This document shows positions 46,787 to 64,000 of a stretch of DNA of 64,000 nucleotides, one piece after another. The DNA comes from Apus apus (Eukaryota; Chordata; Aves; Apodiformes; Apodidae), in the NCBI RefSeq assembly GCF_020740795.1, contig NC_067312.1, forward strand, positions 39,222,905 to 39,286,904, in the 5' to 3' direction. The translations under genes were made by a program, and so were the position numbers. The notes under the pieces are model-generated. The model saw nothing but the letters and a program-made list of their open reading frames with translations, had not been told where the DNA came from and searched no databases. How positions within the stretch are numbered: the first letter of the stretch is position 1; each line of letters starts with the position of its first letter.

Positions 46787-49260
46787 TGATTGGAGTCAAG
46801 TAGTGGTCAGGTAAAGCAGTGTGAATGATTATGAAAAGAATACTGCTGCACAGGATTAAATCTATGACTTGAGTGGTGTATGAGCCGGCTGCAAAGGTCT
46901 GCTGTTGCTAGTCATTATTTAGCTTGTATCTTGTTTCTCTGCTTTTCCCAGGTGTGTTCACAGGTGTTCCTTCTGCCATTACTGCAGGCAGAGACAAAAC
47001 ATGGGGTGGGCAGAGGCATCCCCTCCCCAGCTCTCTCTTCCATTGCTCAAGTGCCTTTTGAGCCAAGACTGGTGCTCCCCCTCAGACTGTGCAGCTGCTC
47101 CACGAGCTAACGATGCTTCAGCCTTTGCTGCCACACTGCTGCCTTGAAATTGCCTTGGGTTTAGAGGAGTTGCTGGTGCCAGGAGAAAAAAAACTACCTG
47201 CTCGGCCTCAGAAGGAGGGAATGGCAAGGAACCCTGTGCCAAAAAGGTCACTGACATTTATGGTCACTGACACTTAGACAAACTAACTTACCCTGGTACA
47301 TGGGAATGGGGGTAGGGTGTGACTGCAAGATGAGACCCTGGACACAAGGGACCATGTAACCTTCCACCAACACAGCCAGAGACAGAGGGGTGGAAGTGTG
47401 CCATCTGCACCTGGAACAAAATTTTTAAACAGCCTCCAGATTTTGACTTGATGCCAAGTTGGAGTTTTCTGTCCTCAGGCTGGGTGGCCAAAGGACAGAT
47501 ACAACAAGCTCAGCATAGGGTTTGGGTTTTTTTTTAGTTTGTCATTGATTTTAGGAATAAGGGACACAGGGCTGTGGCACTGGCCTCATTCCCCTGCAAT
47601 CCCATTGAAGGACTTCCATAAATTTATCATTCTTCACCTTAAATCCTTGATGACTGCTAAACATCCTATTGCTTTTCATATAAAAAACCGTCAGCCTCTG
47701 TTTTGGTATGTTGCCTCTCCTGACATTCTGCTAAAAAAGGTGCACAGAAAAGTCTCAGGCTTGCCAAATGACCTTTTCTTTCTCTTCTAGCTAATGGGGA
47801 GAGGCCAGAAAGCAGCAGGAGTTTCAGGAGACAGGTTTAAGTTTTAGCAGAGCTCTCTGGAGAGACCACATACAGTGGTTTGGGCTCTTCTGCTAACACC
47901 ACTGCTTTTGTGGCCATGAGTAGTGTTTCCAAGCAGAGAAGACTTTTAAGAGCCTATGAAAAGCCATGCAAAACTGCTCTTTAAAAAAACACAAGGCCAG
48001 GGAAAACCGCAATTATTAGTCTATGTAATTCCAGTAGTAAATCACTGCCTCTGTCTTGTTGGATTGCAGAAAGATAATCCAGCCCTTACCTAGAAGCTAA
48101 ACTACATTCAGCTCTTATGTCCAATGAACTATTTTTCTCAGAGGTATAATTTTTTTAACTGAAACATTCCAAGGGGCAAAGTCTTACTGTAAACTCATTC
48201 AAATGGAAATAAAGGGCATTTTCTCAATGGAGCTTACTCCAGTCATTTTCCCTGAGTGTACTGATTTCTGACATACTGGTGCTTGAGGAACTGCATATGT
48301 ACTGGAGGCTGTACCACTTATCACTGGCATCAAACCAGTACATATTACACAGCAAAGTGTCTTGAATTCTACAAAAGTTCTAACAAGATAAAATCCCTTC
48401 ATGAACAGCACAACTGGACTCAGAAGCAGACACAAAGTGGATCCAGATTCCTCAGCCACTGGGGCCGATAGAAGACTGCAACATCAGTGGCTTTTCACCT
48501 TAACAGACTTTCAAGCAGCATTGCAGTATCACAGAGTGGCACTGATACTGTTGGCAGTGTCTGCCAGCAGCTCCCTTTGCACTCCTGGTGATCTTCTGCA
48601 TTGGATTTACTCTTTGTAATACTTCAGAAAAACAAAACCAAATACCCCAGCAAAATCCACCAACCAACCCTTTGTTTTACATGAAAAAGCTATTACATGA
48701 CCCATACAGAGGTAAACCAGTGTTAGTGGATTGCAGTCAAGATCAAGCAGCATAATGTTCACAGACTACAGCTTTGATTACAATCTGGGTAAGGGAGAAT
48801 CAGAGACTTTTCCCTGTTAAATTACACAATACTGGTTACCTTAAATCATGCATTTACTTTGAGCCTTCTATGTTGCATGTTACCTGTGCCATCTTCTGCT
48901 TTCTGTTCCTTTCCAAGGCTCCTTGGTATCTTTTGCCACCATTTTCTCAGTGATCATCTCTTCTCTCCTTCTTGCTTCTAGCAAAACCATCTTTGTCCAC
49001 TACTGTGCACAGTTTCTTAACCCCTACAAAGTGAGTTGTGTCATTTATTTCCAGCTTACTTGCTATATTCTCATCTTCATGCTTCCCAAAGAAGTTGTCA
49101 GTCTGCAAATAGGTGCCTGGTTCTTCTACAAATACACACTGGGCATATTTGTCAAGATATCATGTAGCTCCAGTGCAATAGTTGATGCAAACAATTTGCA
49201 GTACTAAACTTAAGCTAATTATGTGCATATTGTCATGTTTTCAGACTTAACATACATTGT
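46770..49260. other. Intergenic region between KLF9 and the LTR
   Basis: No gene, RNA or repeat family is recognised. Confidence 0.55.
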
Positions 49261-49787
49261 TGTTGTGGGTTTACCCCAGCTGGCAGCTCAGCCCCAGGCA
49301 GCCGCTCTCTCTCCCAACAGTGGGATGTGTCAGAGAATCACAAGGGTAAAAATGAGAAAACTCCTGGATTGAGATAGACAGTTTAAGAGGTAAAGCAAAA
49401 GCCATATGCACAAGCGAAACAAAATACGGAATTCATTCACTACTTCCCATCCAGAAAAGCAGGGCTCCACTACCAACAGTGGTTACTTGGGAAGACCTAA
49501 CTCCACATCTCCCTCCTTCCTCCTCTCCCCAGTTTCTACTGCAAAGCACAATGTTGTGGCATGGGACACCCCTTCGGGACAGCTGTCCCAGCTGTGTCCC
49601 CTCCCAACTTCTTGTCTTGGTGGGGCAGTGTGAGAAACAGGAAAGGCCTTGATGCTCCGCAAGCACGGCTCAGCAATAGCTGAAACATGCTAATGTTAGT
49701 AACAGTGTTCTGGTCACAAACCCAAAACTTAGCCCCATACAAGCTACTAGGAAGAAAATTAACCCTATACCATCCAAAACCACTACA
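49261..49787 (-). mobile_element. Solo LTR of an avian ERVL-type endogenous retrovirus
   Basis: About 527 bp running from TGTAGTGG (minus-strand start at 49787) to CCACAACA (49261), with the TG...CA ends expected of an LTR. I recognise the overall sequence as an LTR abundant in neoavian genomes: the blocks for 'cccagctggcagctcag', 'ggtaaagcaaaagcc', 'ggaattcattcactacttcc', 'ctgtgtcccctcccaactt' and 'tagccccatac'. No internal retroviral genes are adjacent, so it is a solo LTR. No clear 5-bp target duplication is visible, suggesting decay. Confidence 0.82.
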
Positions 49788-49789
49788 AC

Positions 49790-52200
49790 TCCCAAAAAAA
49801 CATGGGCTTAGTGGGGTAGTAGATCAACAGAAGGAAGAATGGACAATTGGGGATTTACTTTAAGAACAACTGGGAAGCAGAAGAGTGAAGAAAAGCTGGT
49901 GGAATTTGGTGGAAAGCAGAGAGATGGGAATGACTGGCAGAGGACTGTGCCATTGGGAAAGCTGAGACACATGAGAGGATGTCGGTGGCTAGGCTGCTAT
50001 AGTTCTGGTTATCACATCTTTTACCTTCTGCTTCCTCTGTTGCTACTTGCCTTTATTTTTTCTGTTTCCCCTGCTGGCTTTCACCATTGCCTCCATGGGG
50101 CCTGAAAAGCTTTAAATGGCTAAAAACATCTGGTTCTTGCACACGTCCCCTCTCCGTGTTTAAGAGTTCAGCCTTGTAAATGGCTCAAGTTAGCACTGAA
50201 ATAAAATGAAGTATAGTAACTACTAAATCACCCACTGTGTACAAAACTGCCTTTCAACCAGGCTGTCCTAATATGCAAAGGACAGCTGGATCAATGAGCC
50301 TTGCAGGAGAAGCATGGCCTTGCAGCCTTGCAGGCTCTTGGCAAGCCCAGTCTGTAAGTACAACAGCAGAGAAACATTCTTGAGATTTTTGGATATGCAG
50401 GCTGGGACAGGGGGAGGATTTTTCTTGGAGCAGATGTGGATTTAATTCCCTTTCCCGTCTCCTTCCTCTCCAAATTACGATGTACTAAATCGTGGTTTTA
50501 TTCTTAATTAGCAAGGTACTGCGGAAAAAAACACTTCTGTAACAAGAAGTTCTAGGAAAATTTATTTTGGACACTGTTTCAGTGACTCAGAACTGAAGAG
50601 AGTAATTCTGGCTCAGAGCTAATTACAGAGACGTTAAGAGAGCCAAGCTCCCCCCCCTACTTCCTGTGATGTAGCTCTCCTGCCAGACACCTCCCATCAG
50701 ATATTGTGCCAAACAAATTGGAAGAAACAACAGTGTGCCTTCCAAGAAGCAGGCCAAATCAACACAGGAGAGAGGATAAGGGGAATGATGCAACATCAAA
50801 ACAACTTCCATAAAATTACAATACATTTTGATGCAGAGTTACTAAGTATTTCTGAGCCAACATAGCCCTTCACCTCAGTGCAGTGCTCCTTTCTCAGCAC
50901 AGGTGGTGTTGAAGGTTCTCAAGGAATGAAGCATTGTGTGGGACCATCACTTACCCAACCCCTGGTGACAGCCACAGGACCCCTGCTCAGCTTAGCAAAG
51001 ACTAGGCATTGTGAATTACAGATCTTCTCGTATTTCCTTCCCTCCTCCAAGAAAACCCCACTATCCAAAGCCTGAGCATGGTCATCATAGGCTTTTATCA
51101 GACAACATGCTAATGTTATGCAAGTATTTGCAAAATTGAATGACAAATTTCACATCTTGCTTATCTGTCTGCTCTTAACAATTTGCTTTCAAGAAGACAC
51201 TATGGAATGGGACAGGAATTAGGCAAGGAAAATGAAGGCCTGTTACTAAGAGATGTTCAGAAAATTAGACCTTTCTAAGGGAACAAGCAGGTAAACGCAG
51301 GCTCATAGAAGAAATCCAAGTCAGTTTCCACAATCCATAGGAAGCAGTGCTTGAAGATGGTTCAGAAGCTTCTGGAAAGGAAGCATCAGCCAGAGAGCTT
51401 AGTAACAAAAGAGGGGGCATCTTGGTATAAACCACACACAACAGCTTGCAGTAGTGTTAACTCTTAAGTAAAATGTGCTGTCAGGCCTAGAGCGGGTGCC
51501 AATCTGGGCCTCTTAAAGAACACCTACCATACTTTTGAGTAAGCATCGTGCAGCCCACACAAGCTTTGTGTGTCACCATCTCTCACGAACTCCAAAGCCT
51601 GGAGAATACATATTCCCAGTCAGCTACAGCCTTAACAGGTCTCATTTATTTTCCTTCCAATAAAAGCCTAAGGTCTATGTAAGCATGTTAAAAGCTTTGC
51701 ACATTGTAGCTGTGCAAAGGTCGCTCTCATTCTTGTTTTCTGCTTCATCTAAGCAATCTCTCCTAGTTAACAACAATGTACAAGCACGAGTGCTATTTAC
51801 AGTCATAAAATACAAATAAGAGGTGATTTATAACTGCTTCTCAGTATTTGGTTTTTCATCTTTATATTTCTCATAGTAAGTTAGAATTCCATGCTGCTTC
51901 TCTGTCTCAATACATGAGCAGTCCAGTCAGGACTGGAGATGGTGGTGGAAGCAGATCTTTGCCATAGTCTTTAGCTGGTCTAATCAACAGGGAAAAGTAC
52001 CAATTTTTTGCAGAAAGTTCAATTTATACTTCAGCTGTCAGGATTATATGGAATCTTAGAGTTTCTGTATTTTTGAGAGATTCTGTCAAGTCAGCAGGAA
52101 AGGTTGGATATTACGTGTATATTTAACCTGAACTCCTCCTCCCCCTCTCCATAGTTACACTGAAATTAATTCCGTGGGTTTTTATAGCAAGAATCCCTGG
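49790..52200. other. Intergenic region
   Basis: No gene or repeat family is recognised between the LTR and the long CR1. Confidence 0.55.
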
Positions 52201-52224
52201 GGAGCTGAATAGCAGTGGCAAAGC

Positions 52225-54808
52225 ATGAAGAACAGGAAGAAAGCTGGCAGCATGGAAGAGCCCTATGCACTCCTTAGAACAGAAATGAGAGCACCCAACA
52301 GCAAGTTCCCAGGATCAAGGGGGTGCTGCATCCTGCCCCTGTCAGGCAGAAGCCTAAATGGAAACAGTGAATGGAGAGAAGTTTATAGTCCATGCAGCCC
52401 CCACCAGGTGCCTCTGAACAACAGGTATGAGGCTTTGGCTGAGGAAGGCCAGTACAACGAGGGTGTGAATGATGGGCAATCTACACCAGAGGTGCCTCCA
52501 CACACGGACAGGTCTACTGCCCACATCAAGACACATCTGCAAGGAAGGAAAGGGTTATAGTTCTATGAGACTGCCTTCTGAGAGGGTCTGATATGCCAGG
52601 TAGACCCTCAGCATAGAGAAGTCTGCTGTCTCCCTGGGGTTAAGGATATCACTAGGAAACTTCCTAGCTTGGCTCAGTTCTCAGACTATTACTCGTTACT
52701 CATCTTCCATGTAGGTGGGGAGGAAGCTGTGACTTGTAGCCCAAGAGCGATCAAAAGAGAGTTCAGGGTCTTGGGATGATTGGTGAGGCAATCTGGGGCA
52801 CGGGCTGTTTTTTTGACTCTCCTTCCAGTCACAGGCAGTGACAATGGAAGGTACAGACAGATCCAATCTACATGGCTCCATGGCTGGTGTCACTGCCAGT
52901 TTTGGGTTTTTTGACATTGTGATGGGCTACACAGTACCAGGCTTGCAGGCACCAAATGGAAGACACTTTTCTCAAAGGGGGAAGAGGGTTTTTGTTCAAG
53001 AGATTGAAGGCCTAACTGATGGGGCTTTAAACTAGAAGTGAAGGAGGAGAAGGATAGTATCTGGCTTGCCTGTGACAAGCTGTGGGATGACGTGCCAGCA
53101 TTAGAGGGACAAGGTGCTAGTAAGAGTCCTCAACTCGTTGCCCTAAGTCATGCTGGGGACAATGCACAGCCAAAGTCTTCCAGAGTAAAGCCAGGGACTC
53201 CTGAAGTGGTATCAGCCAACAGAGAAGCACCTGTGAAACCTGGGAATTAAGGGGTGTTCCTCTAAGAATGGTGACACAGCCGACAATCCGTATCAAGTGC
53301 CTCTACATAAAGGCATGCAGCTTGGGCAACAATGAGGAGTTGGAGGCTACCATGCTGATGGAAAGCTACAACATAATGGCCATGACTGGTGGGACAAATC
53401 TTATGACTGAAGTGTGGCTATCAAACACTACAAGCTGTTCAGAAGGGACAGAAAAGGAAGGAGAGATAGAGGTGTTGCCCTCTAAGTTAAGAAATGGCTC
53501 AAATGTGAAGAGATGTCCTTAAAGAATAGCCAAAAGCAAGTTAAAAGCTTATGGGTAGGAATTAAGAGATGGAGGCAACAAGGGGAACCTTGTGGCTGGT
53601 GTCTATTGCAGGCCATCTCATCAAGGAGAGCCTATTGATGAATCTTCATTAATGACATAGTGGGATCAAGGGCACCTTCAGTGAGTTTGCAGATGACACT
53701 GAGTGGTGCTGTTGACATACCAGAGTGATGGGATGTTATCCAGAGGGACCTGGACAAGCTAAAGAAATGGGCCCAGGTCGCATTCAGAAGGTAGTGGTCA
53801 ATGGCTTGATGTCCAGAGGGAGATGGGTGATGAGTGGTGTCCCTCAGGGGCCTGTGCTGGGACCAGTGCTGTTTAATATCTACATCAATGATACAGACAG
53901 TGGGATGGAGGGCACCCTCAGCAGGTTTGCTGATGACACCAAACTAAGTGGCGTGGTCTATATGCCAGAGGGACGAGATGCCATCCAGAGGGACCTGGAC
54001 AAGCTAGAGAAATGGGCCCAGGTGAAGCAGATGAGGTTCAATAAGGCCAAGGGCAAGGTCCAGCACCTGGATAGGGGCAATCCTCGTTATCAGTACAGGC
54101 TGGAGGATGATGTGATAGAGAGCAGCCCTGTGGTAAGGAACTTCTGGATGCTGGTGGGTGAAAAGATGGACACGAGAAAACAATGTGCGCTCGCAGCCCA
54201 GACGGTCAGTAGCATCCTGGGCTGCATCCAAAGAAGCATGGTCAGCAGATCAAGGGAGGTGATTCTGCCCCTCTACTCCACTTTTGTGAGATCCCTCCTT
54301 GAGTACTTTGTCCAGCTCTGGAGTCCCCAACACAAGACAGACATGGACCTGTTGGAACAAGTCCAGAGAAGGTCCACAAAAATGATCAAAGGGCTGGAGC
54401 ACCTCTGCTAGGAAGACAGGCTGAGGGAGTTGGGATTGTTCAGCCTGGAGAAGAGAAGGCTCCAGGGAGACCCTAAAGGAGCCTTCCATTATCTGAAAGG
54501 GCCTACAGAAAAGCTGGTGAGGGACTGTTTACAAGGGTGAGTAGTGACAGGATGAGGGGCAATGGTCTTAAACTAGAGCAGGATAGATTTAGATTAGGTA
54601 TCAGGAAGAAGTTATTTATGATGAGGATGGTGAAGCACTGGAACAGCTTGCCCAGAGTGGTGGTGGAGGCCCCATCCCTGGAGACACTCAAGGTCAGGCT
54701 TTATGGGGCTCTGAGCAACTTGATCTTGTTAAAAGGTGCCTTCTTACTACAGGGGGGCTCAATTAAATTACCTTCAAAGGACCCTTCCAGCCCAATGCAT
54801 TCTATGAT
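52225..54808 (+). repeat. CR1 LINE, unusually long decayed copy with ORF1 and ORF2 remnants
   Basis: 52225-53035 encodes pieces of CR1 ORF1: VPLNNRYEALAEEGQ at the start and FGFFDIVMGYTVPGL...FSQRGKRVF at the end, the latter resembling the esterase-like part of CR1 ORF1. 53265-53620 carries the start of the ORF2 endonuclease (IKCLYIKACSLGNNEELEAT, later YKLFRRDRKGR). 53640-54410 carries RT with FADDTK and the thumb region. 54420-54808 is the 3' UTR ending near TTCTATGATCA. The middle of ORF2 (rest of endonuclease, fingers of RT) is deleted and frames are broken, so the copy is inactive. Most CR1 copies are short 3' fragments, so one keeping ORF1 is uncommon. Confidence 0.88.
53645..54030 (+). 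repeat. Duplicated RT catalytic segment inside the CR1 copy
   Basis: 53645-53780 and 53880-54025 both encode the stretch from the IND(I/T) motif through the FADD catalytic motif to RDLDKL(K/E)KWAQV. The two copies share long identical words such as 'ccagagggacctggacaagct' and 'aatgggcccaggt', about 240 bp apart. Confidence 0.85.
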
Positions 54809-54809
54809 C

Positions 54810-56516
54810 AGCCTGAAAAAGGAACTGAACTCTAGAAAAAAATCGTATGAAATGTTAAGATGATAGCATTAAGAATAGATAGTCACTGCTGTCTAGATAT
54901 AGAAGAGTTGAGTTCTAACACATATTCATGCAAGTAGTTTAATTTATTTAGACACTGAAAACAAACACTTTTCATATAGTGATCCTCAGAGACTAAACAG
55001 AATGAATGTTTTTCCATTAAAAAAAAAAATAGCCTTAAAAGTTTAGGGTTACAGGAAGCCAAGTATTTTGAAGATCAACAAACACACTTAAAACCCAGAT
55101 CTCAAAATACAGTGGACAGACTGGCCCTATAGCCTCAATTAAGTCAAGGATACTCTTTTGGTCTGCTCAGCCCCTTGGACTACAGCCTGAGTTTCCACAC
55201 TCTTCTAGTTCTTCTGTTAAGTATTTGTGTACGGACACTAATCCTCATGGAACTTATTCCAGGAACTCATTTCACAGGCATAGAGAGCTCCATTGATCAG
55301 TAGTGGCATATGGTACAAGAATGTGAAGTTCTTTGTTCCCTCAAAGGCTTGCCTATTGAAAACAAGAATTACAGTACTTAACTTCTAATACCTGGAACTT
55401 TTCAGATCCTAGCTTGTATTTTTGCAGTGGGTTACTTTATTTCTAACATTCTAATGTAAAGCACCTGACATCAGTTCCATTGGCAAGAGTTCACTGACAG
55501 GATGCTGTTAAGAAAAACTCCCACTCAAAATCAAGTGAACACCAATAAAGTTCTATTGAAGGTTACTTCCCACATGAAGTAACAACTGGAACTTTATTTT
55601 AGGAATTCAGCATTCTGTTTATAACACCTACCTTCAAAGGCTTAACAGCTATGACCAAAACCCCTCTAATGGATTTTATGGCTATCTGTTGAAAAGCCAT
55701 TGTGTATACAATGACTCCATTGAACCTGAAGTCTTGTAAAAAGCCTCCTGGTTTAACCCCCATGTGAAATCAATCAGTCTGTTTTCTTCATCCATCACCA
55801 AAATCATACCAAGTTTTACTTAAAAAAAAAAAAAAGACAATGAAAAGTTACATATTGCTTAGTTTAACTTCTGCAAGCTAACTATCTCGTTTCAAAAACA
55901 CCCAGCTCTTTGTCCGTCTCATTGCTGAGAGAGACTTGCTAGAAAAATAATGACCTTATCCTTCCAGGAATACAAAATGCAACAGTAGCTCACAAATAAT
56001 AAATAACAATAATAAAGTATATTATCCTAAGAGCACTATATTCTTTAGATTAACTTCAGGTATATTTTCACAAAACAAAAACCAATGCACAGTTACCTAC
56101 AAACCATTCTCTTCCTACATACACCACCATCTTCATTCCTTCAAAACTTTCCATTTTACCAGGAAAAGTTTAAAGAACATCCTTAACTGTGTTAGAGAAA
56201 CACTATTAACCAAAAGCAAATTCCAGTCTTTGGAGGAAAAACCAAAATGACCAGACATAGAATTATTCTAATATAATCTAGAAAAATTAATGTACTTCTG
56301 GTGTTACATTGCTGATAAAATAGCAATACCAGAAATGTCTTTTTTATTCAAAACTACTGAGAAAAAGTAAGTTCTTTTAAGAAAGAGGGCATTACAAAAG
56401 ATTTGAAAAAAACACATGCAATCTTACACGTTTCCATAAGTTTTAAGAATCAAAGTTCTTAATAATACATTCTTTGCATTTTATATATCTAATATGTATA
56501 GATATATGTATCTGTA
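54810..56516 (-). other. SMC5: SMC5 3' UTR and intergenic sequence
   Basis: AT-rich, no coding potential. Minus-strand AATAAA words (plus TTTATT) at 56343-56348, 55593-55598 and 54943-54948 are candidate polyadenylation signals. Which one is used cannot be decided from the sequence. Poly-A tracts lie at 55020 and 55820. Confidence 0.5.

Positions 56517-64000
<7,484 letters not shown>

Noticed and set aside
53725-54411. 228-codon ORF that looks like a reverse transcriptase gene
   Set aside because: It is part of a dead CR1 LINE, not a host gene; its upstream part is deleted and rearranged.

Overview
The window is vertebrate nuclear DNA, most probably from a neoavian bird. The evidence is many CR1 LINEs ending in the characteristic ATTCTGTG-type octamers, a solo LTR that I recognise as an ERVL-type LTR common in neoavian genomes, CpG-island promoters, and long introns. 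Two host genes are certain: KLF9 on the plus strand and the 3' part of SMC5 on the minus strand, converging tail to tail. The same neighbours lie on human 9q21, which corresponds to the avian Z chromosome, so Z linkage is a reasonable inference.

Layout. 1-8.4 kb: intergenic, with two unexplained GC-rich islands (about 0.3-0.9 and 6.7-7.2 kb). 8.5-12.95 kb: a compact, GC-rich, minus-strand gene of nine coding exons that I could assemble with every splice phase in register, giving a predicted protein of 712 residues. It has two different 14-residue repeat arrays and a long coiled coil, a polyadenylation signal just after the stop, and an X-box/CRE-like promoter. I cannot name it with confidence. 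It is the best candidate here for something undescribed. 13.1-15.7 kb: CR1 fragments in scrambled order. 15.7-28.6 kb: intergenic, with CR1 pieces and a double CpG island (22.8-24.5 kb) holding a YY1-like start-of-transcript signature. 28.6-31.5 kb: the KLF9 CpG island, 5' UTR with upstream ORFs, and coding exon 1. 31.5-43.1 kb: KLF9 intron 1. 43.1-46.77 kb: KLF9 exon 2 and a 3.4-kb 3' UTR ending in a clear polyadenylation site. 46.8-56.5 kb: intergenic, with the ERVL-type LTR and a long decayed CR1 that keeps both ORF1 and ORF2 remnants. 56.5-64 kb: the last five coding exons of SMC5 (the fifth cut by the window edge).

Function. KLF9 is a three-zinc-finger GC-box repressor/activator induced by thyroid hormone and glucocorticoids. 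SMC5 is a core ATPase arm of the SMC5/6 complex. They are neighbours, not a pathway. The unnamed coiled-coil gene looks like a cilium- or sperm-type structural gene from its promoter motifs and low-complexity repeats, but that is inference. The KLF9 coding sequence in this window contains a one-base frame inconsistency at a C8 run, most easily read as an assembly error.
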